Shown: positions 16,701-23,653 of the stretch, piece after piece
Numbering within the stretch: position 1 is the first letter of the stretch
Layout: the number at the start of each line of letters is the position of its first letter
DNA from: Kitasatospora fiedleri
GTDB lineage: Bacteria; Actinomycetota; Actinomycetes; Streptomycetales; Streptomycetaceae
NCBI RefSeq assembly: GCF_948472415.1
Contig: NZ_OX419519.1
Location: forward strand, 7,345,001 to 7,409,000
Direction: 5' to 3'
DNA: 64,000 bases
The notes under the pieces: generated by a model
The model's input: only the letters and a program-made list of their open reading frames with translations
The model's database searches: none
Told to the model about the DNA's origin: nothing
Made by a program: the position numbers and the translations under genes

Positions 16701-17847
16701 GCCTATTAATTTCGTGATTGAATGGGTTTACACAAAGGGCATCAAAGCCGTCTGGGATAAGGTCGCCGATTTCGTAGACCTCCCACATATGCCTGACGCG
16801 CCTAAACTGCTCGCCGCCGGCGGTACCGTCGGAAACGGATGGGGCCCGGCGGTGCCGATGGTCACCAACCGGCCGACGGCGATCGTGGGGGAGGGAAATC
16901 CGGCGTACCCCGAGTACGTCATCCCCACGGACCCGAAATACCGGTCCCGTGCTATCGCACTGCACGCTGCCGCAGGATCACAGCTCCTGGCGTCTGGCGG
17001 AATCCTGGGCGACGCGTGGTCCGGTATCACGTCGCTCGCAACGTCAGCGTGGAGCGCGGCGCAAGACGGTTTCGACCTCATTCGCCACCCGAGCGAGGCA
17101 TGGGAGAAGCTCACTCAGCCGGTACGGGATCTGATCGCCAAGATCGGCAAATCCCAGATGGCAAAAACCGTTGCCGGGATTCCGATCAAGGCAGTCAGCG
17201 GACTGAAGGATATGCTCCTGGAGACCATCGGACTGGGTGGCGCGAAGGCGCCTAAGGGTGGTGGCGGAGTCCAGCAGTGGACGAGCGTCGTCCATCAGGC
17301 GCTCTCCCTGATCGGTCAGCCGGAGTCCTGGACAGATACCGTCCTCCGACGGATGAACCAGGAATCGGGTGGCGACCCGAACATCGTCAACCGCTGGGAT
17401 TCCAACTGGAAAGCGGGAACGCCGAGCGTGGGTCTGATGCAGGTCATCGGCCCGACTTTTCGGGCGTACGCCGACCAGTTCCGGGACAAGGGCCCATTCC
17501 TGTACGGAACGTCAGTCGACCCGCTGGCAAACACTTTCGCCGGCCTGAACTACGCCGTGCACCAGTACGGCTCCCTGAGCGCCTTGAACCGCCCAGGCGG
17601 GTACGACTCCGGCGGCTATCTGCCGACGGGGACGAGCCTCGTGTACAACCACACGGGCCGCCCCGAACCGGTGTTCACCTCCGGCCAGTGGGACGCTATC
17701 CAGCGTCTCGGGTCGGGCGGCGGAACTGCACCGGCAATCGAAGCGCACGTCTACGTGGGCGATCGCGAGATCACCGACATTGTGCGCGTGGAAGTGCGGT
17801 CTGCACATGACGCGGTCGCACGCGACCTGATTTCGGGAGTGAAGTAA
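13723..17847 (+). CDS. tape measure protein with transglycosylase domain
   Basis: 1374 residues, the longest gene here. Order: N-terminal head (1-190), hydrophobic Ala/Gly segment (about 200-270), long Ala/Gln coiled coil (280-510), Trp-rich hydrophobic repeats (about 790-970) in which WLWxNAIGPxF-type units recur three or four times, then a C-terminal domain at about 1185-1290. The latter has NQESGG (catalytic Glu near 1214) and GLMQV, as in SLT transglycosylases, which would open peptidoglycan during DNA injection. The protein sets tail length and forms the injection channel. Start overlaps the chaperone stop. Confidence 0.93.
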   Translation: MATDIVGTVGVDVIPVLANFHERLKAAVIPAADRVGAEAGRGMGDRFSEALRARVAGAFSEAINAAGQKAKGTATRQGDETAGAFARSLKAKLEVAFRSMPKLDVAIGSAGADTELARLRAKIEQLSGKRVGIDISAADADAKVADLDARLRRLGESHPNPTVRVDVATARAALAEVRAEIAAIDGKTARATVRVDTGPATGSILALGLQIAALAAIPAIPVLAAGVGGVASAFVAGGAAAGAFGLAAIPAVRGVAAAMQAQTAAQNESTSATNAGANAAVTAKQRALTLAGAQQTLAAAQRNAAQSVASAQQQAARQVETASRSLADAQRAETQAQDDLTAARRTAEQQLASYEDKLRDGALSERDAQLRVLETQQALQAATADGSTATQLDRQRAQLDYDRAQQGAKEAAQAQRDLTAEAQAAQAAGVEGSDAVRQAQDKLTQAQQRAVDAAKAVADAQKAGAEAVASAQRSAAESVASAQRGVQQAMLSTEKSTASATSAQDKYREALAKLSPPARALYDAIAGPRGLKGAFSDWSVSMQPRVLPLFVRGVDAAKASLPGLTPLVIGASDAVGTLFDKASAELKSPFWKRFKADIDASAGPALLGLGTTFGNVLKGMSGIVDAFLPHMAGIDATMERITGRFAKWGSGLRGSPEFERFLDYAERSGPQLASTFGKIASAVLSVGQALAPLSGPVLQAVGWVADGIGWVADHAPEAVAGIYALVFAMNAARLALIAYNVVIAVYEGAVLLATLAQYGWDAAIDASGVVPLIEAIVVALVALVVGVVYAYDHWNWFHVAVVAAWNGIKVAALFAWDYVLKPTFAAIWTAMQFVGSVAMWLWQNAIGPAFEAIWTAARVLFAVLVVAVFAPIWIGIQAVGAIAVWLWSNAIGPVFGWIGDKAVWLWDKILRPFFGGCVDAFKGLMVVAVLLWEGAIKPVFGWIGDKASWLWSNALRPAFEKIKEALQPFSGAFTAAKDLIGKAWDELYDITKKPINFVIEWVYTKGIKAVWDKVADFVDLPHMPDAPKLLAAGGTVGNGWGPAVPMVTNRPTAIVGEGNPAYPEYVIPTDPKYRSRAIALHAAAGSQLLASGGILGDAWSGITSLATSAWSAAQDGFDLIRHPSEAWEKLTQPVRDLIAKIGKSQMAKTVAGIPIKAVSGLKDMLLETIGLGGAKAPKGGGGVQQWTSVVHQALSLIGQPESWTDTVLRRMNQESGGDPNIVNRWDSNWKAGTPSVGLMQVIGPTFRAYADQFRDKGPFLYGTSVDPLANTFAGLNYAVHQYGSLSALNRPGGYDSGGYLPTGTSLVYNHTGRPEPVFTSGQWDAIQRLGSGGGTAPAIEAHVYVGDREITDIVRVEVRSAHDAVARDLISGVK

Positions 17848-18002
17848 TGGCCGACGAGCCGACTATGCCGGACCCAACTCCGGACCCGGCGCCCGAACCT
17901 CCGCCGGAGCCCCCGGTCTACGTCAGTACTCCGGCGGAGGTGGTGGACGATCCGCTCAACCACCAGCAGGACCCGGGCCGCGGAGGTGGTGACGGCGGGT
18001 GA
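17847..18002 (+). CDS. small proline-rich protein in the tail operon
   Basis: 51 residues, ATG 17847 overlapping the tape-measure stop (TAATG) and stop TGA overlapping the next GTG (GTGA at 17999-18002). N-terminal half is almost all Pro, Asp and Glu (PDPTPDPAPEPPPEPP), followed by a Gly-rich end. The double coupling supports a real gene. Function unknown; possibly a flexible linker or tail-tip accessory. Confidence 0.7.
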   Translation: MADEPTMPDPTPDPAPEPPPEPPVYVSTPAEVVDDPLNHQQDPGRGGGDGG

Positions 18003-20221
18003 GTGTCAGCAGCAACCTGCTGAGCGCCAACACGTCGGAGATTGAGACCGACACGAGCGGGTGGACTGCGGGGGCGAACACCACGCTCGCACAGTCTACC
18101 CGCTTTTTCACGGGCTCGAAGTCGCTGCTGCTGACGCGCACCACATCTGCTGGCGCCGCATCCGCGACGACCGCAACTCGTGTGGCGGTGACGGCCGGTA
18201 CGGTGTACACCGCGTACGCCTACGCCGCTCTGATCGTCGCAGCCGCGGGCCGGACGCTCACGGTCCAGGTGGACTGGTGGGCTGCTTCGACGGGTGGAAC
18301 GGCGATCTCCCCGTCGGCCACAGCGATGGCCACCCTGGCGAACTCCACAGCGTGGAACACCCCACCGCCGATCCTGATCGCCACGGCACCCGCGGGAGCG
18401 GCTTACGCGAGCGTGACGGTCACGGTGGCCGGAATGTCGACGTCGGAGGCCGTGGCAGTCGACTCGATCGCGCTCGGCCCGGCGAACCGAATCCCGGGCA
18501 ACCTGCTCGACTACAACACTCAGGGCTGCGAAGTCAGCGGCGCTGGGTGGGCTGTGGCGGGCAACTGCTCGCAAAGTAGGGCGAGTTCAACATCTTTCGA
18601 GGGCTGGTACTCGCTTTCTACGACGTCCATCGCTGCCGGCGACATGATCAACCGCGTCGCCACGTTCTACCCGGCGACAGCCGGCACCGAGTATCTCGGC
18701 TACCTCTGGGTGAACGCGCCGGTGACTGGCTCGGTGCTGCTGGAGCTGCGCTGGTACGACTCCGGCGGCGGCTTCGTGTCCGTCAGTCAGGCGACGTGGA
18801 CGGTAACCGCGTCCACCTGGACGCGCGTATCCGTGATCGGGTCGACGCCGGCCGGGGCGAGTCAGGTTCGGCTCAGCTTCCAGCCGGCCGCCACGGCAGC
18901 CGCACAGACCTGGCTGACGGACCAGGCAGCGCTGATGGTGGCGCCCAACGAGGCCGGCAACGCGCTCGGCTACGGGCCGTACGGCACGGAGGTCGGCACG
19001 TCGGCCTGGTCCGTCACGGGCGGAGCCCTGGCGCGGTCAACCACTGCAGCACTGGAGGGGGTCGCCTCCCTTGCGCTGACCTGTACGGGCGGGGTGGACG
19101 CGGTGCTCACGCCCGCGGCTGCGATCCCGGTGACGGCCGGGACGGCGTACGTCTACCGCCCGGCGGTTCGGCCGCCGACGGACTCCGCTAGCTACACCGT
19201 CCGCCTCGACTGGCTGGACGGGGCCGGGTCGGTGATCCGGCAGACGACGGCCGCATGGTCGTTCGGCACCGGCGCATCGTCTTCGTGGAGCTACTCCTAC
19301 ACCGCGGACGTCGCACCGACCGGAGCGGTAGCCGTTCGCCCGTACCTGACCCGGTCCTCCCCGTCCGCGGGCGAGGTCTGGCTGGTCGACCGGCAGTTCA
19401 TAGGAGCAGGTGGTCTGACGGCGCAGGTCACCTCACTCGGTACGCAGTATGGTGCGCGCATCACCGTCACCGGCCTGACGACGGGCGCGCGGACCACGTG
19501 GGGGCTGTGGCGGACATCGCCCGACGGCACGCAGACTCCGGTACGCGGCTACGGAGGCGACCTGACGGGGACCACGATCACGGGTGACATCGCGGTCGCG
19601 GACGATTTCGAATCGCCGCTCGGCACCCCGGTGACCTACTACCTCAAGACGTGGACGGCCGGCACCGACTGGATCTCGTACTCCACGGACAGCGTGACCC
19701 TCCCGTACCCGGACGAGCTGCGAGTCGTCATCAAGGACCCGTCACTGCCGGCCGGGACGCGGCTCTTCACGGTGACTACGTCGCCAAGCTGGACGCGGGC
19801 CGCCCGTCAGGGTGAGTACACCGTCCGACGTCGTGCCCGCCCGGTCATCCTGACTGACGTCCGCGCGTCCCGGAAGGGGTCGCTCACGCTCACCACGGAG
19901 ACGCTAGAGGAGCGGGACGCGCTCTGGTGGCTGCTGGACTCAGGGCACACCCTGATGCTGCAGTGGCCAGCCGGCTGGGGCGAGGACGACGTCTACGTTC
20001 AGGTCGGTGACGTCGAAGAGGGGCGTCCTAGTTCCTACGCGGGCCAGGCGGATCGGGAATGGACTCTCGCGCTCACCGAGGTTGATCGCCCGGTCGGCGC
20101 CCTGATCGGGTCTGCGTCGCGGACCTGGCAGACGATCCTGTCTGGCTACGCGACCTGGGCCGACGTCCTCGCGCACTACACGAGCTGGTTCGGCGTGCTG
20201 ACCGGAGTGGAGGGGACCTGA
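17999..20221 (+). CDS. minor tail protein with repeated beta-sandwich modules
   Basis: 740 residues from GTG 17999. Contains three similar jelly-roll-like modules (around 1-155, 165-320, 325-480), each with an SNLL/GNLLDYN-like start, a SxSFEG/SLALTC stretch and an ending such as VDSIALGPAN. These resemble carbohydrate-binding modules. The C-terminal 200 residues (RLFTVTTSPSWTRAARQGEY onward) look like the tail-tip domain of actinophage minor tail proteins. Likely a distal tail/hub protein with host-surface-binding modules. Confidence 0.75.
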   Translation: MSVSSNLLSANTSEIETDTSGWTAGANTTLAQSTRFFTGSKSLLLTRTTSAGAASATTATRVAVTAGTVYTAYAYAALIVAAAGRTLTVQVDWWAASTGGTAISPSATAMATLANSTAWNTPPPILIATAPAGAAYASVTVTVAGMSTSEAVAVDSIALGPANRIPGNLLDYNTQGCEVSGAGWAVAGNCSQSRASSTSFEGWYSLSTTSIAAGDMINRVATFYPATAGTEYLGYLWVNAPVTGSVLLELRWYDSGGGFVSVSQATWTVTASTWTRVSVIGSTPAGASQVRLSFQPAATAAAQTWLTDQAALMVAPNEAGNALGYGPYGTEVGTSAWSVTGGALARSTTAALEGVASLALTCTGGVDAVLTPAAAIPVTAGTAYVYRPAVRPPTDSASYTVRLDWLDGAGSVIRQTTAAWSFGTGASSSWSYSYTADVAPTGAVAVRPYLTRSSPSAGEVWLVDRQFIGAGGLTAQVTSLGTQYGARITVTGLTTGARTTWGLWRTSPDGTQTPVRGYGGDLTGTTITGDIAVADDFESPLGTPVTYYLKTWTAGTDWISYSTDSVTLPYPDELRVVIKDPSLPAGTRLFTVTTSPSWTRAARQGEYTVRRRARPVILTDVRASRKGSLTLTTETLEERDALWWLLDSGHTLMLQWPAGWGEDDVYVQVGDVEEGRPSSYAGQADREWTLALTEVDRPVGALIGSASRTWQTILSGYATWADVLAHYTSWFGVLTGVEGT

Positions 20222-21327
20222 TGTACGCAGTGAGCGCACGTTTTCTCGCCGCACTCTCCACCTCGCATCAGATCAAGGTGCAGGTCGACGCCTACTACAA
20301 CGGCGCCCTCACCGTGGCGGATCTCCCGATCTCAGGGGGGTCTGTCACGGTCGATCGGGGTAGTAAGGTTCAGCGAAAGCTGAGCCTGACGATCCCGGAC
20401 CCCGCCTATCTGCCGTGGAGCGCGACCGACACGCTGGGACCGTACGGGCAGACGCTCGTCGTCAGCCGCGGAGTCGTTTTCCCCGACGGCTCCACTGAGA
20501 TGTGCCCGCTCGGGATTTTCCGGGTGGATGAGCCGTCAGGCGACGTCGACATAGGCCCGGTGACGGTAACAGGGCAGTCGGGCGAGGTCTACATCCAGGA
20601 CGACCGATTCACAGCGCCGACCTCAACGTCCGGCTATGGAACGTGCGTTGCTGCGATCACCGGCCTGATTCAGGCGTCGGTGCCGGCTGCCACGGTCGTC
20701 AATCTCACGGCCGGCGCCCGCAATCCAGCGTGCCCCACGGCGGTGTGGGACGCGGGGTCGGACCGGTGGGACGCGGTGCTCCAGATCGGCACTGCGATGC
20801 AGGCTGAGGTGTACGTGGATGTGCTCGGCCGGTACGTCATCACCGACGTCCCGGATATCTCAACTGCCTTGCCAGTGTGGGACGTTGCGGCCGGCGCGAC
20901 AGGCAACCTCGTCGCCGCAAGCCGCAAGGTCGCGCGCGCGGGCGTCTACAACGCGGTGCAGGTGACCAGCGAGAACAGTTCCGCGGGCACCTTCTTCACC
21001 GCCACGGCGACCGACACGAGCCCGACGAGTCCGACCCGCTGGGGCGGTCCGTTCGGGAAGATCACGAAGCGCTACAGCTCCGGCCTGCTGACGTCGACTG
21101 CCGCATGTCTGGCCACTGCACAGACGATGCTCCGTGACGCCACGGCGCCCAACGTGGAGACGTCACTGTCGACGCTGCCGAACCCGGCCTTGGCGGCCGG
21201 CGACTGCATCCGAGCGACATACGCCGGGCGGAAAGACCTCTTCCTGGTGCAGGCGTTCAGCGTGCCCCTCGACGTGGGCGGCGATTTTCCGTTGTCCCTT
21301 CGCGGCTCGAAGGAGGACACGAGCTGA
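20221..21327 (+). CDS. minor tail protein, DUF5047-like tail hub
   Basis: 368 residues, ATG overlapping the previous stop (TGATG). Starts MYAVSARFLAALSTSHQIKV and has TVADLPISGGSVTVDRGS, the hallmark of DUF5047 proteins found in siphovirus tail tips. It probably forms the hub ring under the tail tube. The call rests on recognising this N-terminal pattern and gene order. Confidence 0.78.
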   Translation: MYAVSARFLAALSTSHQIKVQVDAYYNGALTVADLPISGGSVTVDRGSKVQRKLSLTIPDPAYLPWSATDTLGPYGQTLVVSRGVVFPDGSTEMCPLGIFRVDEPSGDVDIGPVTVTGQSGEVYIQDDRFTAPTSTSGYGTCVAAITGLIQASVPAATVVNLTAGARNPACPTAVWDAGSDRWDAVLQIGTAMQAEVYVDVLGRYVITDVPDISTALPVWDVAAGATGNLVAASRKVARAGVYNAVQVTSENSSAGTFFTATATDTSPTSPTRWGGPFGKITKRYSSGLLTSTAACLATAQTMLRDATAPNVETSLSTLPNPALAAGDCIRATYAGRKDLFLVQAFSVPLDVGGDFPLSLRGSKEDTS

Positions 21328-21566
21328 TGCCGTCCTCGCTTGCGGAGGCCATCTCCACCGTCGTCAAGTCCGGTTCTACGGGGTCTAGTTGGCAGCTCGC
21401 CACGGTATCCGCCGTAGGCACCGGCACCGTGGACCTGACGGCCTCGACCGGGCCGGTATCCGCTGTCCGCCGGCTCAAGGGCTACAGCTCGCCGGCGGTG
21501 GGAGAGACGGTCCTGGTGCTGACCAGCGCTGCTGGTAACTGGATTGTCGTCGGCGCGCTCGCCTGA
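21327..21566 (+). CDS. small tail-tip protein, OB-like
   Basis: 79 residues, coupled to the hub gene by TGATG. A compact beta-rich protein (WQLATVSAVGTGTVDLTAS then VGETVLVLTSAAGNWIVVG), the pattern of small OB-fold proteins at tail tips that carry or cap a spike. No catalytic residues seen. Confidence 0.7.
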   Translation: MPSSLAEAISTVVKSGSTGSSWQLATVSAVGTGTVDLTASTGPVSAVRRLKGYSSPAVGETVLVLTSAAGNWIVVGALA

Positions 21567-21607
21567 CCCCATTTCTACGACTGCCCTGAATTCGGGGTGG
21601 AGGACGC

Positions 21608-22276
21608 ATGCCCGGAACCGACCAGTACCAGCAGAGCATTCCATACCGAAAGCTATCCGATGCGCCGAACATCGAGACGGAAGCGTCGATGGTAAACGGG
21701 TTGGTGGCGAAGTCGAACATGATTTTCGCCAACGCTACATCTCGAAACGCCGCGCTCCCTTCCCCGGTGGCCGGTATGGAGTGCTGGCTCACCGCGGAGG
21801 GCCGCAAGGAAGTTTACGATGGGTCCACGTGGCGCCCGTACGCCCCGGCACCCGGGCTGTGGACACCATTCGTGCCAGTCTGGACCGCTACAGTCGCGAG
21901 CCCAGTTCTCGGCGACAACGGCGTCCTGACCAGCCGGTGGACGAAGATCGGACGGCTCGTCATCTGGAATGGCCAGCTCACGCTAGGCAGCCTGTCCAAC
22001 GGCGGTACAGGATTGTGGCACTTGACGGTCCCGGTAGCGCCGGCGTCCGCCGCGCCCGGGTTCACTCAATGGCGCGGCGAATGCTCGTATTTCAAGCCGG
22101 GAGACAACGACTACCTAGGTCACGTCATCATCACTCCGGGGTCGACCATCGCGGATTTTGTGGTCAAGACCGGCTCGAACGCACAGAGCACCAGCAATGT
22201 CAGCAACACCGTGCCTGTGGCGGCTGCCTCGGGGAACGTTCTGACGTGGGAGATTCAGTACGAATCCTCTTCGTGA
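21608..22276 (+). CDS. minor tail/receptor-binding protein
   Basis: 222 residues. The N-terminus (YRKLSDAPNIETEASMVN then PSPVAGMECWLTAEGRKEVY) is widespread in actinophage baseplate or fibre proteins and usually anchors the protein to the tail tip. The rest is beta-rich (VPVWTATVASPVLGDNG) and may bind the host surface. RBS GGTGGAGG precedes ATG 21608. Confidence 0.72.
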   Translation: MPGTDQYQQSIPYRKLSDAPNIETEASMVNGLVAKSNMIFANATSRNAALPSPVAGMECWLTAEGRKEVYDGSTWRPYAPAPGLWTPFVPVWTATVASPVLGDNGVLTSRWTKIGRLVIWNGQLTLGSLSNGGTGLWHLTVPVAPASAAPGFTQWRGECSYFKPGDNDYLGHVIITPGSTIADFVVKTGSNAQSTSNVSNTVPVAAASGNVLTWEIQYESSS

Positions 22277-22295
22277 CCCGGTGAAACTCGACACC

Positions 22296-22324
22296 GCCCC
22301 GGCCGACCGGCACGGGGCTTTTCT
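22296..22324 (+). terminator. terminator between tail and lysis genes
   Basis: Stem GCCCCG (22296-22301) and CGGGGC (22313-22318), followed by TTTTCT. It ends the tail operon 20 bp after the last tail gene and just before the endolysin RBS. Confidence 0.7.
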
Positions 22325-22345
22325 ATTCCCTGGGGAGGGGTACGC

Positions 22346-23344
22346 ATGGCATCCACTGCAGCAGCCATAATCGCCGTCGCGGACGCGGAGGTCGGCTACC
22401 ACGAGGGCCGCAGCGCCGACGGCTCGTGGAACAACCATCAGAAGTACAGTCCGGCCGTCCCGGGCCTGGAGTGGTCGGACTGGCAGGCATGGTGTGCAAC
22501 CTTCGTGTCCTGGTGCGCAATGCAGTCCGGCAACGCGGACATCTACCCGCGAACTGCCTCCTGCGCCACGGGAGTTGCCTGGTTCAAGCAGCGCGGCCAG
22601 TGGCGCACGACCCCGTCCGTCGGCGCACAGGTGTTCTACGGGAGTGGCGGCGGCTCGCACACCGGCATCGTCGCCGGCTACGACGACACCTACATCCACA
22701 CGATCGAGGGCAACACCAACGATAACGGCAGCGCCAACGGCGACGGCGTCTACCGCCGCACCCGGCGCCGGGACGACAGCTACATCTACGGGTACGGCGC
22801 GCCGGCGTTCTCGGCTGCCCCGTCGACCGGCGGGACGAAGACCGTGACCGTCAAGGCCGGCCAGACCCTCAGTGGCATTGCCGTCGCGGCTGGCGTCGCC
22901 CTGGCAGTGATCCTCGGGCTGAACCCGTCCGTGGCTCAGCACCCGGACACCATCCACCCGGGTGACGTCATCACCGTACCGGCCGTCCCGGGGACGACTC
23001 CGCCTCAGGTGCCCGTTCCAGCCCCTGCGCCGGCCCCGCAGCCGTCCGCTCCGTCGACGGGTGGAAGCGGCAACTCTGCTGCCTCCGGCGGCACTTCGGC
23101 CCCGGCTTGGCCCGGCTACACCTTCCGTGCCAGTACCGCTCCGCCGTACGACGCGGCCGTCGCCCGCTGGCAGCAGCGGATGAAGGACCGCGGGTGGAGC
23201 ATCGCCGTGGACGGCAAGTACGGCCCTGCCTCCGCGGCCGTCGCCCGCGCCTTCCAGGGGCAGAAGGGCCTGGCGGCGGTCGACGGCCTGGTCGGGCCCG
23301 TCACCTGGCGCGCGGCCTGGACTGCGAAGGTGACCAGCCCGTGA
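22346..23344 (+). CDS. endolysin: CHAP-like, LysM and peptidoglycan-binding domains
   Basis: 332 residues in three parts. Residues 1-150 look like a CHAP-type amidase/peptidase with Cys50 in WCATFVSWC, His105 in GSHTGIV and polar E121/N123. Residues about 165-213 are a LysM (VKAGQTLSGIAVAAGV to PGDVITVPA). After a Pro/Ala/Ser linker, residues 265-325 form a peptidoglycan-binding 1 domain (WQQRMKDRGW, VDGKYGPASAAVARAFQ). It degrades host peptidoglycan at lysis. No signal peptide, so release needs a holin. RBS GGGGAGGGG precedes ATG 22346. Confidence 0.92.
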   Translation: MASTAAAIIAVADAEVGYHEGRSADGSWNNHQKYSPAVPGLEWSDWQAWCATFVSWCAMQSGNADIYPRTASCATGVAWFKQRGQWRTTPSVGAQVFYGSGGGSHTGIVAGYDDTYIHTIEGNTNDNGSANGDGVYRRTRRRDDSYIYGYGAPAFSAAPSTGGTKTVTVKAGQTLSGIAVAAGVALAVILGLNPSVAQHPDTIHPGDVITVPAVPGTTPPQVPVPAPAPAPQPSAPSTGGSGNSAASGGTSAPAWPGYTFRASTAPPYDAAVARWQQRMKDRGWSIAVDGKYGPASAAVARAFQGQKGLAAVDGLVGPVTWRAAWTAKVTSP

Positions 23345-23646
23345 GCCCTGAGACCGTGACTGCCGTCGTCGGTGCCGTCGGTGTCGTCGGCGGTGCGGTC
23401 GTCTCTGCCATCCCCGCGGCGCTCGGCCTGCGCCGGGCCCGCGGGGCCGCGCAGGAGGAGGGGGCCGCGACCCGGGACACCGTGGAAACGCTCGGCGCCC
23501 GGCTGGAGGCCAAGGTCGGTGCCGTGAGAGATGAACTCCGCTCCGACGTGGCGGAGCTGCGCGAAGACGTGATGGACGTCCGCGCCTGGCAGGCCGGGCA
23601 CGATGCCGAGCACATGCTCATGGCGCGGCGTCGGCCGGAGCAGTGA
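23341..23646 (+). CDS. small membrane protein with coiled coil, holin/spanin-like
   Basis: 101 residues from GTG 23341, overlapping the endolysin stop (GTGA). One N-terminal membrane segment (VVGAVGVVGGAVVSAIPAAL) followed by a charged coiled coil (ETLGARLEAKVGAVRDELR). Such single-TM coiled-coil proteins follow lysins in many actinophages (DUF2746-type) and are suspected lysis accessories. The other holin candidate is at 26,340. Confidence 0.7.
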   Translation: MSPETVTAVVGAVGVVGGAVVSAIPAALGLRRARGAAQEEGAATRDTVETLGARLEAKVGAVRDELRSDVAELREDVMDVRAWQAGHDAEHMLMARRRPEQ

Positions 23647-23653
23647 GGTACAC

